Shown: positions 32,786 to 43,626 of the stretch, one piece after another | How positions within the stretch are numbered: the stretch's first letter is position 1 | How the letters are laid out: each line of letters begins with the position of its first letter | From: Phocoena phocoena | Lineage: Eukaryota; Chordata; Mammalia; Artiodactyla; Phocoenidae | Reading direction: 5' to 3' | DNA length: 64,000 bases | Assembly (NCBI RefSeq): GCF_963924675.1 | Contig: NC_089232.1 | Span: forward strand, 38,022,659 to 38,086,658 | Position numbers and translations under genes: made by a program | The notes under the pieces: model-generated | What the model was told of the DNA's origin: nothing | Database searches by the model: none | The model's input: the letters and a program-made list of their open reading frames with translations, nothing else

Positions 32786-32995
32786 GGCTTCCCTGGTGGC
32801 ATAGTGGTTGAGAGTCCGCCTGCTGATGCAGGGGACACAGGTTCATGCCCCGGTCCGGGAAGAGCCCACATGCTGCGAAGCAGCTAGGCCCGTGAGCCAT
32901 GGCTGCTGAGCCTGCGTGTCTGGAGCCTGTGCTCCGCAACGGGAGAGGCCACACAGTGAGAGGCCTGCATACCGCAAAAAAAAACAAAACAAAAA
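32786..32995 (+). mobile_element. CHR-type SINE inside LINE-1 copy B
   Basis: It starts ggcttccctggtggcatagt, has ggttcatgccccgg as the B-box-like word, and ends in an A-rich tail with two C interruptions. A perfect 13-bp duplication, aaactacaaatag, lies at 32773-32785 and 32996-33008. It is younger than L1 copy B. Confidence 0.96.
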
Positions 32996-33698
32996 AAACT
33001 ACAAATAGAACTACCATATGACCCAGCAATCTCACTACTGGGCATATACCCTGAGAAAACCATAATTCAAAAAGAGTCATGTACCAAAATGTTCATTGAA
33101 ACTCTATTTACAATAGCCAGGAGATGGAAACAACCTAAGTGTCCATCATTGGATGAATGGATAAAGAAGATGTGACACATATATACAATGGAATATTACT
33201 CAGCCATAAAAAGGAACGAAATTGAGCTATTTGTAATGAGGTGGATGGACCTAGAGTCTGTCATACAGAGTGAAGTAAGTCAGAAAGAGAAAGACAAATA
33301 CCGTATGCTAACACATATATATATGGAACTTAAGAAGGAAAAAAAAATGTCATGAAGAACCTAGGGGTAAGACAGGAATAAAGACTCAGACCTACTAGAG
33401 AATGGACTTGAGGATATGGGGAGGGGGAAGGGTAAGCTGTGATGAAGTGAGAGAGTGGCATGGACATATATACACTACCAAATGTAAAACAGATAGCTAG
33501 TGGGAAGCAGCCGCATAACACAGGGAGATCAGCTCAGTGCTTTGTGACCACCTAGAGGGGTGGGATAGGGAGGGAGACACAAGAGGGAAGAGATATGGGA
33601 ACATATGTATATGTATAACTGATTGACTTTGTTATAAAGCAGAAACTAACACACCATTGTAAAGCAATTATACTCCAATAAAGATGTTAAAAAAAAAA

Positions 33699-33733
33699 GA
33701 GAAAAGCCTGTAAATAAATTTTAAACTCCAGCT
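33699..33733 (+). other. Candidate 3'-transduced segment with its own poly(A) signal
   Basis: Thirty-five bases between two A-runs are not L1 sequence. They contain AATAAA at 33713-33718, 15 bases before the second A-run, the usual spacing for cleavage. This is what an L1 transcript reading through its own weak signal would leave. The source locus would carry the same 35 bases next to an L1. Confidence 0.6.
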
Positions 33734-33743
33734 AAAAAAAAAA

Positions 33744-34165
33744 AAGAAGTCAGCTGGGGTTGCTATCATCTGAAGGGTCGACTAGGGCTGGAGAATCTGC
33801 TTCCAAGATGGTTTGCTCACATGGCTGTTGGCAGAAGGCCTCAGCTCCTTCTTGGCTGTTGGCAGGAGGCCTCCATTCCTTGCTACATGGACCTCTCCAT
33901 TGGGCTGCTTGAGTGAATATCCTCACAACATGGCAGTTGGCTTCGCCCCGAGTGAGTGACCAGGATAGAAAGCAAGGAGGAAGCCACAGTGCCTTTTATA
34001 ACTTAGTCTCAGGAGTCAAACATTGTTACTCCTGCCACATGCTATCCTATAAGCAAGCCAGCCCACACTCAAGGGGAGGTAATTCGGCTCCACTTCACTT
34101 CTTGAAGGGAGAATTATCAAAGACTGTGAATATATGTTCGAACTACCAAAATAGCTAAGAGGCCT
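33744..34165 (+). mobile_element. MLT2-like LTR, right part
   Basis: Resumes with the second copy of aagaagtcagctggg (33744-33758), then gttgctatcatctgaagggt, cacatggctgttggcagaag, ctcacaacatggcagttggc and cccacactcaaggggagg. Together with 29222-29387 it makes one LTR split by L1. Confidence 0.65.
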
Positions 34166-34261
34166 TACTTGATAGTCTTGCTGAGAAGCAAACCCGCGCC
34201 CCCATACAACTCTTCCCCTTCTTCTACCAGATCATTTTGCAGTGTTTGGGACTCCCCTCAG

Positions 34262-34405
34262 TTAGGGCTCCCCCATGACCTTGGACAAATTACTGAACTT
34301 TATGGTGTTGCAATTTTTTCATTGGTTACTGGGGATAATAACAGTACCTACTTCATAGGATTGTTCCATGACGATGAAGTGAAATGCTAGATTAATAGAT
34401 GTTTT
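34262..34405 (+). mobile_element. MIR SINE fragment
   Basis: Core words are catgaccttggacaaattac, ctggggataataacagtacc and tacttcataggattgttcc. The left tRNA-like part is lost. Confidence 0.8.
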
Positions 34406-34747
34406 AAAATGTTAGTTATAATAATGGTGCCCACCACTCAAATCTAGAGCTTTCCATTTCCATTACTTAGAACTGTACACTTATGGATTATCAGTCTTCC
34501 AGATGGGGTAAGAAGTGATTGTTTTCTGAGAATTTATTTGTAGAGCAGGTGCTATAAGGCAGGGAGATACAAAAGGAGCTAAAAATAGATGCTGTCCTTT
34601 AGAGGTCTAAAATGAAGTTGGGGAGAAAAGATATCTATACATGAAGCAGAGGAATGCTTTGGAAATCCATTGACACTCATCTATGTTGAGAACAGGGGAG
34701 AGTCCCTGCTTTGAGTGTAATTTTGAAGGTTAATATTCAGGCCAGAG

Positions 34748-34932
34748 GGACTTCCCTGGTGGTCCAGTGGATAAGACTCTGCAGTCCCAATGCAGGGGGC
34801 CTGGGTTCTAGATGCTGCATGCCACAACTAAGAGTTCGCATGTCACAAATAAGAAGCTTGCATGCCACAATTGAGACCCAGCACAGCCAAAATCAATCAA
34901 TAAGTATTTTTTTTTAATGATTAAAAAAAAAA
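34748..34932 (+). mobile_element. Older CHR-type SINE
   Basis: It starts ggacttccctggtggtccag and ends acccagcacagccaaaatca followed by A/T-rich tail. The middle is shorter and more diverged than in the young copies and keeps the repeated atgccacaa words of the CHR-1-like group. Confidence 0.88.
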
Positions 34933-35757
34933 AGATTCATGCCAGGGAATGTGAGTAAAACTTTAAGGAGCAATGGATGCTGAAGTTTGAAGGGGGACCA
35001 CAGAAAGCTTTTTAGGGACCATAGCAGGCAAAAATAAAGGGGACAAGAGAAAGATTTGTGAAGTCAAGATTCCACAAAGAAAGGAATGGACTTAAAGAAA
35101 AGGGAAAACCACAGGGGTTTCTCCGAGGGGAGAACTAGTTTGTGCTGTGGTAATCCCTGAAGGAGAGCTTTATTATATTTATCAATCTATTTATTGAAAC
35201 AGAAAGATATTCTGTTAATCTTTTAAGGGCAAGGAATATGTCTGTAGGTTTCTGTAATCTAGCACAGTGTGGAGGATACTTTCCAAAAATACACACACTG
35301 AAAAACTACTTCTTTGACTAATTCAGAATTTAGATTAAAATGTTTGCTGGCGAGCATTCCGCTGGGCTGGTTCTCTGCAGCCCAGCTTTTCTGTGTGTTT
35401 CCTATTGTGGGAGGGGCCAGACTTACAGGAGCTGCCTGATTCTACTGGGCACGTGCACATTTTCAGACCTCACAAGCAACCTCCAAGGCTGGAGGAGGGA
35501 AGAGAAGAGAGGGGTCTCGAGTCTGGTCTCAAAGGCCCATCTGCAGCGTGGAGGGCACGGGAAGCGAGGATGATGGCGTGCAGACTCCTGAGGCCTGCAG
35601 TTACCACCTCTCATTTTCTTGTGGTTGGGAACTGGCCTAAGATCATTTTCGTCTATAAGTAGCCCAAACATTTTGAAGTGGGTGAGAGTCAGCTGCTCAC
35701 TCACCACCTGGCTATTAAGTTATAATGAAAGTAAATCTCAGACCAAAATGTTCCCCC
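34933..35757. other. Unassigned sequence
   Basis: No recognised gene or repeat. The frames at 35340-35662 overlap a 94-codon minus frame and have no motif. Confidence 0.4.
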
Positions 35758-35768
35758 TATATAGACAT

Positions 35769-35884
35769 TTTTTTTTTTGGCCACACCATGTAGCATGCAG
35801 GATCTTACTTCCCTGACCAGGGATCGAACCCACGCACCCTGCAATGGAAGCACGGAGTCTTAACCACTGGACCGCCAGGGAAGT
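35769..35884 (-). mobile_element. Short CHR-type SINE, minus strand
   Basis: On the plus strand it starts with a T-run, ggccacaccatgtagcatgc and gaccagggatcgaacccacg, and ends cactggaccgccagggaagt. Target duplication copies cccc(t)atatagacat lie on both sides (35754-35768 and 35886-35900). Confidence 0.93.
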
Positions 35885-35900
35885 CCCCCCATATAGACAT

Positions 35901-36170
35901 TTTTTTTAAAATTAGTTATCTATTTTATACATATTAGTGCATATATGTCAATCCCAATCTCCCAATTCATCCCACTACCACCACCCACCCCCACTTTCCC
36001 CCCTTGGTGTCCATATGTTTGTTCGCCACATCTGTCTCTATTTCTGCCCTGCAAACCGGTTCAGCTGTAACATTTTTCTAGATTCCACATATATGCATTA
36101 ATAGATGATATTTGTTTTTCTCTTTGTGACTTACTTCACTCTGTATGACAGTCTCTAGGTCCATCCACAT
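35901..36170 (-). mobile_element. LINE-1 3' end, minus strand
   Basis: The plus strand ends gacagtctctaggtccatcc, the reverse of the L1 words ggacctagag...ctgtc; it contains tgacttacttcactctgtat and begins with a T-run. Its 3' UTR (gtgtccatatgtttgttcgc) differs from the 51.7-kb L1, so it is another subfamily. Duplications of atatagacattttt lie at 35891-35905 and 36171-36185. Confidence 0.88.
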
Positions 36171-36185
36171 ATATAGACATTTTTT

Positions 36186-37274
36186 AAACAAATATTAACG
36201 AGCAATTAGGCACAGAACATTTCATGCAATTGGCTCCATAGGTTCCATGAAGTCCCAGCTCTTGTCCTTTTAAGGGATCCAACCACTACCTGGCATGAAC
36301 AGTCCACTGGAGGCATAACCAACAACATTTCAGAGGCAGGATTTCATTATCCTTGTGGTAGCAACATCAGACAACCAGAACCCTCCTAAAGCTACGTCTG
36401 GAGACAGGAGTGGCTCAGGATCAAGTGTCTGGCACCGTTCTCACAGGTTCATGCTAAAGGTCTTGCTAGGCTCTGATACTCTGTCCAAACAAACATGAGG
36501 AGTGCCTCTACAATATTTTAGCCTATTCAGATACTTGACTACCTTTAACTTTGTCAGTGAGAACCCTTTTCTATCATTCCTCATGCTAATTACCAAGCCA
36601 TTAATTCCATCACATAAAGTTCGTTTAGGATATTCATTGTGCTGATTGGCAGTGTCTGCTGTGGATCAAAATATAAATTAATTTATATCACTTTCTTTCT
36701 GATACAATGCTAGCTGATGCCCTGGGGTGTAGACTGCTCCTAGAATTGAAGCTTATCTAACTAGCAAGTACACAGCATTACACCATCTATGCTGCAGTAT
36801 TTTCAAGTAAATTACTGACATCAAGACACTTGCTTTGGCCTGGGAGGAAAAAAACAATCATTTTCATAAGTTTCAGTAAAAAGCTAGTCAATACCAGGAC
36901 CACCAGTCCCAGGTTCTATGACTATTTCATCAGTTGTAATTTCTGTCTGGTTAGAAGATGATGAATACGAGATATGACTGAAGTCTGTGAGACTGTATTG
37001 GGGACTCCAAATTCCTAAGCATTATAATACAGGAAAATACTTGTTATTTCAAAGAGGTTATTTTAGTGCAAGTAGAAGGAAATATTATTTCACATGATTC
37101 TTATGAAACTGGTTACTCCCAAAGGTAGTTCAGGCTGTAAACAAATAATTTATTCTGGGCTAAATCAAAGGTCTTAGAGTGGCAGCCCACAAAAATGTTT
37201 TATTTGTTCCGAGCAATATTGTAAAAAGTATTGAATTTGATAGGCAGTACTTAAAAATTAGTTGCCATTCCCAT
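36186..37274. other. Unassigned sequence, possible decayed retrocopy on the minus strand
   Basis: No repeat is recognised. On the minus strand a frame without stop runs for about 65 codons between roughly 36440 and 36660 and reads as ordinary protein-like sequence, ending with a stop. Another run lies at about 36880-37020. The identity is unknown; see the findings. Confidence 0.35.
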
Positions 37275-37292
37275 AAAAATCTAAATTTCCAG

Positions 37293-37578
37293 GGCCTCCC
37301 TGGTGGCGCAGTGGTTGGGAGTCTGCCTGTCAATGCAGGGGACGCGGGTTCGCGCCCTGGTCTGGGAAGATCCCACATGCCGCGGAGCAACTGGGCCCGT
37401 GAGCCACAATTACTGAGCCTGCGCGTCTGGAGCCTATGCTCCGCAACAAGAGAGGTCACGATAGTGAGAGGCCCGCGCACCGCGATGAAGAGTGGCCCCC
37501 GCTTGCCACAACTACAGAAAGCCCTCGCACAGAAACGAAGACCCAACACAGCCATAAATAAATTAATTAATTAATTTT
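37293..37578 (+). mobile_element. Long CHR-type SINE
   Basis: It starts ggcctccctggtggcgcagt, has gggttcgcgccctgg, and continues past the short form with cgcaccgcgatgaagagtgg and gaagacccaacacagccata before an A/T tail. An 18-bp duplication (aaaaatctaaatttccag at 37275-37292, one mismatch at 37579-37596) frames it. Confidence 0.95.
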
Positions 37579-37821
37579 AAAAATCTAGATTTCCAGGTTT
37601 TCTTGGGGAAAAAAAATCTGGCAACACTTGATCTGCATTCCCTGCTGACATCAGGAAGCTGGAATTGATGACCCATGTAACAGGCATTTTCTCTCCAGCT
37701 TGCTACAGTCCTCAGTGTCCTAATATTTCACAACACCATTTGCCACTTATACTCTCACCTGCACTGCCGTGTTTCTTATCATAGAGTTAAGAGAAACATG
37801 AACTATTTTTTATACCCTGAG

Positions 37822-38015
37822 CAGCATTTAGCATCATAGTTAAGAATATGGGCCCTAAAGGCAGACAGCCCTAAGGTTCTTTTGAATCTTGGTTCTTTTA
37901 CTTTCTAGTTATGTGACTTTGGGCAAGCTGCTTAACTTCTCCAAGCCTAAAATTTCCTTATCTGTAAGATGAGCTTAATTCTGGAATCTACTTCATAGAT
38001 TAAACCGCTAGGGCA
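37822..38015 (+). mobile_element. MIR SINE
   Basis: The words catagttaagaatatgggcc, agttatgtgactttgggcaa, gctgcttaacttctcc and cttatctgtaagatgagc follow the MIR order, including the tRNA-like left part. Confidence 0.88.
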
Positions 38016-38299
38016 GCCTCAAATAAGTGCCTCTGAGAGGGCTACACATCCTACCCAGCCTACTTTAATCTTTTATGTCACCCACCTGGCCCCCTGCAGG
38101 GGTTAAGTTCGTAACCTCTGGTTTGAATAAATATGTGTGTGTCATTTCATAATGAATTATGTTAATAATTCAGAGCATGTCCGGAAGATTCTCTTCACCT
38201 TTGAAAATCATTTTATGGAGCACCCCTTAATGATCTGCACCAGCTGAGCCTTGAAACTAAGTAATAGACCAGGATCCTAAAGGGATTGTGGAACTTAAT

Positions 38300-39063
38300 T
38301 TCTGCTCAAATGCTGCCTTGGAGTAAGATGATATCCCTGTCTCAATAGACAGAATGTCTTCATGAAAAGCAAACCACAAAGTGTGAGAAGATATTTACAA
38401 CATATGTTGCTGCAGAGGATTTAGTATCCAAAATAATAAGGAATTTCTATGTACTAATACTAAAAAGCTCTATAGAAAAATGGGCAAAAAGATGAACAGG
38501 CAATTCACAGAGGAAGAAACAGGGCCGATCTATAAACATAGGAAAAGATACTCAATTCCATAAGAATCTAGAAAATAAATGTTAAAACCAGAAATAAAAT
38601 ATCATTTTATACCCATCATATCAGCAAAAATTTTACAGTCTACCAATACTACCATCACTACCAAGTCTATGCATTGCCAGTTGAGTATAGATTGGCCTGG
38701 CCTCTTTGAAGAGCATTTGGAACTCTCTGGAAAATCCATTTATCTAAGATCCCAGGGGTTTCACTCCTAGGAATCAACCCTAGAGAAATCCTTGCAGAGG
38801 CGCACCAAAAGGCAGGCACAAAAATGTTTACAGCCCCATTGTTTGCAATAGCCAAAATTGATAACAACTTAAATGTTTATCAGCAGAATAAATTATGACA
38901 TATTTATACAACAGGGTAATATGCAGTCACTACATCCATCAACAAAAATGATTCTCAAAACATGTTAGATACAAAAAGTTGCATAAGAATACATACATTA
39001 TGATGTCATGTATATGAAACAGCATGCAAACCAGTACTACATAGTGGTTGGGGACACAGGTAT
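38300..39063 (+). mobile_element. Old LINE-1 ORF2 end and 3' UTR, left part
   Basis: The words aagatatttacaacatatgt, gaaaaatgggcaaaaagatg, aggcaattcacagaggaaga, tcctaggaatcaaccctaga and caatagccaaaattgataac are the decayed C-terminal and 3' region of L1. A CHR SINE splits it at 39081. Confidence 0.82.
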
Positions 39064-39080
39064 AAAAATGTATGGGAATA

Positions 39081-39405
39081 GGGACTTCCCTGGTGGTGCA
39101 GTGGTTAAGAATCTGCCTGCCAATGCAGGGGACACAGGTTCAAGCCCTGGTCCAGGAGGATCCCACATGCCATGGAGTCACTAAGCCTGTGCACCACAAC
39201 TACTGAGCCTGTGCTCTAGAGCCTGCGAGCCACAACTACTGAAGCCCTTGCGCCTATAGCCCATGCTCCGCAACAAGAGAAGCCACCGCAATGAGAAGCC
39301 CGTGCACCGCAACGAAGAGTAGCTCCCACTCGCCACAACTAGAGAAAGCCCGCGCGTGGCAACGAAGACCCAACACAGCCAAAAGTAAATAAATAAATGT
39401 TTTAA
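39081..39405 (+). mobile_element. Long CHR-type SINE inside an old L1
   Basis: It starts ggacttccctggtggtgcag, has ggttcaagccctggt, and ends gacccaacacagccaaaagt plus an A-rich tail. A 17-bp duplication, aaaaatgtatgggaata (one mismatch in the right copy), lies at 39064-39080 and 39406-39422. Confidence 0.95.
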
Positions 39406-39422
39406 AAAAATGTACGGGAATA

Positions 39423-39620
39423 ATAAATACCAAATTTAGGATATTGATTACCTCTGGAAAGAAGAGAGGGAAATGAGATCCGGGGTGGGTCTGCAAGGGG
39501 CTTCAGCTGTATGAGAACTGCTTGATTTCTTGAGTCAGGTGAGTACATCTGGCTGTGTGTTGAATTCATCTTTGTACCTTTTTGTATATGTTAAATATTA
39601 TAAAACAAATTTTTAAATAA
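39423..39620 (+). mobile_element. Old LINE-1 3' end, right part
   Basis: Continues the L1 broken by the SINE: gattacctctggaaagaaga, tacctttttgtatatgttaa and a terminal attataaaac. Confidence 0.75.
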
Positions 39621-39690
39621 ATGACATTTCTTAATTTCTATAGTGCAGTTTTCCTTTTTTATTTCAGAATTAATTAAAACTTTTTCCAGG

Positions 39691-40047
39691 CTGTATTAGT
39701 TTCCTGTTGCTGTTCTAACAAATCACTAGAAATTTAGTGGCGCACGCATTCATTATTTTAGAGCAATGGTCCCTTCCTCCATCTTCAAGGCCAGCAGCAT
39801 AGCCCCTTCAGATCTCTTTCTGGCCTCTGTCTCTGTTACCACATGTCTGAATCTGACTCTCTTGCTCCCTTTTTAAGGACCCTTGTATTACACTGTCCAC
39901 TCAGATAATCCAGGATAATCCTCCCATTACAAGTGCCTTAACTTGAACACATCTGCAAAACCCCTTTTGCCATGTACAGTGACATATTCACAGGTTTGGG
40001 AGTTAGAACACAAACACCTCTGGGGACATTTTCTGTCCGCCACACGG
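39691..40047 (+). mobile_element. MLT2-like solo LTR (ERVL class), internally deleted
   Basis: It begins tgtattagtttcctgttgct, jumps from the left part to cccttcctccatcttcaagg, and ends tttgccatgtacagtgacat, attcacaggtttgggag and ttttctgtccgccaca. Both ends look intact, but about 100 bp of the middle is missing. Confidence 0.7.
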
Positions 40048-40261
40048 GCCTTAAACATTTTATAAGCTCTAGTGCAGGGCCTATTGTGCCCAGTGGAAAG
40101 CCCCTGGCCTGCTCAGCATCTAAATATCTGAATCGGTTTCCTTGCCCTGGTAGAGATCCTGATAGCCACAAAGCAATTAAAGGTAAGCCCCCAAGGCAAG
40201 GAATCACAGAGGCTGGGAATTCCCAAGCTGGAGAATGAATGGGTCCAGAACCACCTTCCTA

Positions 40262-40387
40262 GGAGCAGCCCAAGCGATCACTTTAAAACATAAACTTGAT
40301 CATGTCCTTCTCCCATGCGAAACCCCATCATGGCTTCCCCTCAGCTTTAGAATAAGGAACAAAGCCCTTAAAGTGGGGTCCCACACA
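40262..40387 (+). mobile_element. LINE-2 (L2), left part
   Basis: The words acttgatcatgtccttctcc, accccatcatggcttcccct and cagctttagaataaggaaca belong to the L2 3' region. A MER20 interrupts it. Confidence 0.7.
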
Positions 40388-40617
40388 AAGGTGTCTCAAC
40401 CTCAGCACGACTGACATTTGGGGCTGGGTCATCCTTTGTTGCCGGGGCTGGGCGTCCTGGGCACTGTGGTTTGTTTAGCAGCATCCGGGCCTCCACCCAC
40501 TAGATGCCAGAGGCTCCCCCACCCCGGGCCCCTGCCACACACACTTGTGATAAGCAAGTTGTGACAACCGTGTTAAATGTCCCTGGGGCACAAAGTCGCC
40601 CTGTCCCCCACTCCTGT
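40388..40617 (-). mobile_element. MER20 DNA transposon relic inside L2
   Basis: Left end tgtctcaacctcagcacgac, middle cactagatgccagaggctcc, right part ttaaatgtccctggggcac. The order is a reversed MER20. It sits between two parts of one L2 element, so it inserted later. Confidence 0.72.
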
Positions 40618-41010
40618 CCAAAGAGATCCTATAGGATCTGGGCCCTGCCCCTCTCTCCACCCTGGTCTCTCTTCTTTAGCCACCTAAAGGGCATCTCCCA
40701 GCTGAACACAGCAGGGTCCAGCTTTCTGCATACACTGTTCCCTCTTCCTGGATCGCCCCTTCCCACATCTCCTCACCTGGCAAGCTCTGTCCATATGTCT
40801 CAGTCTAACCATCTCCTGCTCAGACACCCCTGCATCCCCTTCTCAAATGACTGCTGAGTTCCACGGCAGCCCACCGCCTCTCCTGCAAACCCTCTTCACA
40901 CCTGCCATCATTCGCCTGCCTTCTCCAACAGACTGCCACCTTCAGGAGGGCAGGGCCTGTGACTGTCTGGTCCCACTGACTACAGTGCTTATTGATTAGT
41001 GGCCACATGG
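40618..41010 (+). mobile_element. LINE-2 (L2), right part
   Basis: Continues with cacactgttccctcttcctggat-type words (around 40733), tcacctggcaagctctgtcc, tcaggagggcagggcctgtg and cagtgcttattgattagtgg. It fits the L2 3' end on the plus strand. Confidence 0.7.
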
Positions 41011-41785
41011 TCTGTCCCATAATCAGAGGCCCAGGAATCAGACCTTGAAGCCAGATAAATCCTCAAGGAAGATCTGGGATTACTTACCTGCTCTGGGTTG
41101 TGTCTGGACTCTGCTGACTCCATTAAAGACTAAACAGTAACTCGGGGTGTGATCTGGAAAAGAGCCTTTTCCTAAGGGCAGTGAACTGAAGATTCAGAGG
41201 GCTACGCATCAGGAATCCTTTGCCCCAGGGGCTCCTGTTAAATTATGCCCCCACCCACCACCGGGGAAGGGCAGGCACCGTGAACTGGCACCAGCTGCCA
41301 GGACTCTTTGGGAAGAGAGCCAGACGGCGGTCACCTGCAGACGGGGAACAGCCCAGCAGGGAGAAAGCTGCCACTTGTCAGCTCTGGCACAACAGACCTC
41401 TGAAAGAACAGCACTCTCAAATAAGAGATATCTAGACCCCAGCCAGGTTCCCTTTGTGCGCCCCAACCTGGGGCATGTAAATGCAGGCAAGGCAAAGATA
41501 TAACACATCACAGAAACTTGGCCACATCTCGCCAAAGGATCCATGCTTTACCTGATTCAAAACGTGTAACTGAGACTCTAAAACAGAATCGGCTGAACAA
41601 TGCTGAAGGGACAAAGCCCAGTCTCTGGGCAGTAGGTACCTGAATTTCCCACGACAGGAAAGCTGTCCTTGCCCTTTGCCTGGGTTCAGCCTGCTCTTCC
41701 CCCTTCCTCAGTCTCCCAGAGGCAGCCCTACCCCTGGCTGTCAACTATGTCACCAAAGCCATAGTCCTTGTGTTATTCTATACTT
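41011..41785. other. Unassigned sequence
   Basis: No recognised gene or repeat. The minus frame at 41209-41544 (111 codons) overlaps other frames and has no motif. Confidence 0.4.
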
Positions 41786-41834
41786 AATATGTTCCTTTAA
41801 ACATACTTCATGTAAACATACATCCTCTCTCCTT

Positions 41835-42030
41835 AACAAAAATAGTTATTTTCTGATTATGTAAATAACGTATGTTCATTGTAAAAAAAAAAAAGCAAAC
41901 AACACAACAAAATATAAGGAAGACAAAAAACCATGAGATCACCACCATCAACATACCTCTCTTTATCCAAATGCACACATAAATGTGATTTTACATACAT
42001 AAAGTGAACTTCTTTGCTCAAATATCAAAA
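41835..42030 (-). mobile_element. Possible old LINE-1 3' UTR, minus strand
   Basis: The words ttatgtaaataacgtatgtt, cattgtaaaaaaaaaa and acataaatgtgattttacat resemble the reverse of L1M 3' ends. Weak support. Confidence 0.4.
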
Positions 42031-42889
42031 AGGAAACTTCCTATTAGCATCACTAACAGCAAACTGCCATCACTTGCCAGAATAGAAGGCAACTCCCCCA
42101 AAATAAATACAGTGAAAACAAAACAATGTGATTGACTATCTAGTCAGATACCATAGCTCCCAAGGCTGCAAAGCCTGAGGTCCAATCTCTAGGAGTTAAG
42201 AGGGGATTAGCAAGTGTTAGACAAGTCAGACCAAAGGGAGACTCTCTCCCAGATACCATTAGAAGGATTGAAAGAGAATTAAAAGAAAAAAAATCTTTCT
42301 CTACTCTGTTATCTGTTCCAAGTCTATGCAGTAGCTTAAACTTCTGAGGTGCCCTCAAGACCTCCCACATTCTGTGGAGAAGGCAGGGGCAGAACCCACC
42401 AATACCAGACCCTGCAGGGTTTGTGCAAGGCCTCGTGGAGGGGAAAGGCCCCCTAGGCACCAGCCACTTGCCCCCAGAAGCCTCAGAAAATAGCACTTCA
42501 GGGGCATCAGTCCCAGTCTGCCCTTCTCCCCCGACCCAGTCCCAGGCACCCCTCCTTCCCTAGCCCAAGCCGGGGCTGACAGGAGATTCCAGGCTTCCTT
42601 TTCCTTCTTCTTCACAAAGATTCTTCTGTCTCGGGAACCAACATTGCTGGGCAGGAGACCCAAAGTCCATGTGTGTCGTTTATCAGGACAAGCCTTCCTG
42701 CCACAGTCTGGGTCCCCTGAAAGGAAGGGGACAGCGAGCTCAGGGCCCAAAGAGGATGAGGCAAGCAAGGCACCCAGGGCGCAAAATTAAAGAAAGCGCT
42801 CATTCTCTGCTGCAGACCCTCACGCCCCGGAGAGTGGGCACCTCGCTTATCTCACCCTCTCCTGGGCCCTGGGCACCAGAGCCGAGCCT
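42031..42889. other. Unassigned sequence
   Basis: No recognised gene or repeat. Two minus-strand frames at 42140-42768 overlap and lack motifs. Confidence 0.4.
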
Positions 42890-43410
42890 TGAACCACTCA
42901 ATATGTGGTGCTGGGACAATTGGGTATCCGTGTGAAAAAGATAAAATCGGAGCCAATCTGCTCCTTCCTTATCCTACACCATACCCAAAAATAAATTCAG
43001 TGTGCAAAGGCCTAAAGATGAAAAAGAAAACATGAAAACTTTTAGACAATATAGGAGAAATCAAGCATACCTTGATGACTGGAGAGCAGGAAGAATTTCT
43101 TAAAGAGATATCATAAGTTAAAATGTTGATAAAGTCAACTATGTTAACGATTATCTGATTACTTTTCTAAAGTCACCATTAACAAAGTTAAAAGACCAAC
43201 TACAAGCTGGGAAAATACATGTGTACTGCATGTAACTGACAAAAGATTAGTAACCAGAATCTATGGGTTATTTAATCTTTTTAACAACATAAGAAAAAAT
43301 AGACAAAAGACTGAACAGCAAACTCACAGAAGAGGGAACATCCAATAAATACACAAAGAGATGTTCAACCACACTACTAACCAGGGAAATGCAAGTTAAA
43401 ATTGCAGTGA
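42890..43410 (+). mobile_element. Old LINE-1 ORF2 C-terminal region, left part
   Basis: The words atgtggtgctgggacaattg, aaaggcctaaagatgaaaaa, tgacaaaagattagtaacca and gaaatgcaagttaaaattgc are decayed L1 ORF2. Compare tggtgctgggaaaactgg in the young copies. Confidence 0.82.
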
Positions 43411-43613
43411 GGGCTTCCCTGGTGGTGCAGTGGTTGAGAGTCTGCCTGCTGATGCAGGGGACGCGGGTTCGTGCCCCGGTCCAGGATGGTCCCACATGCC
43501 ACGGAGCGGCTAGGCCCGTGAGCCATGGCCACTGAGCCTGCGCGTCCGGAGCCTGTGCTCCACAACGGGAGAGGCCACAACAGTGAGAGGCCTGTGTACT
43601 GCAAAAAAAAAAA
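43411..43613 (+). mobile_element. CHR-type SINE inside an old L1
   Basis: It starts gggcttccctggtggtgcag, has gggttcgtgccccggt, and ends gaggcctgtgtactgc plus an A-run. A perfect 13-bp duplication, aaaattgcagtga, is at 43398-43410 and 43614-43626. Confidence 0.96.
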
Positions 43614-43626
43614 AAAATTGCAGTGA

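Larger units (their letters stand above)
32089..33743 (+). mobile_element. 5'-truncated LINE-1, copy B, with SINE insertion and extra 3' tail
   Basis: Copy B begins gtggtgctgggaaaactgga, equal to position 30682 of copy A, right after copy A's A18 tail. It carries the ORF2 C-terminal region with frameshifts (one near 32450), a CHR SINE at 32786-32995, the 3' UTR and a first A10 run at 33689-33698. Then come 35 unrelated bases and a second A-run at 33734-33745, the last two bases of which also belong to the outer duplication. The extra tail is described separately. Confidence 0.92.

Noticed and set aside
37560..37577. TTAA-repeat as a piggyBac-type target site
   Set aside because: It is the A/T-rich tail of the CHR SINE at 37293-37578.
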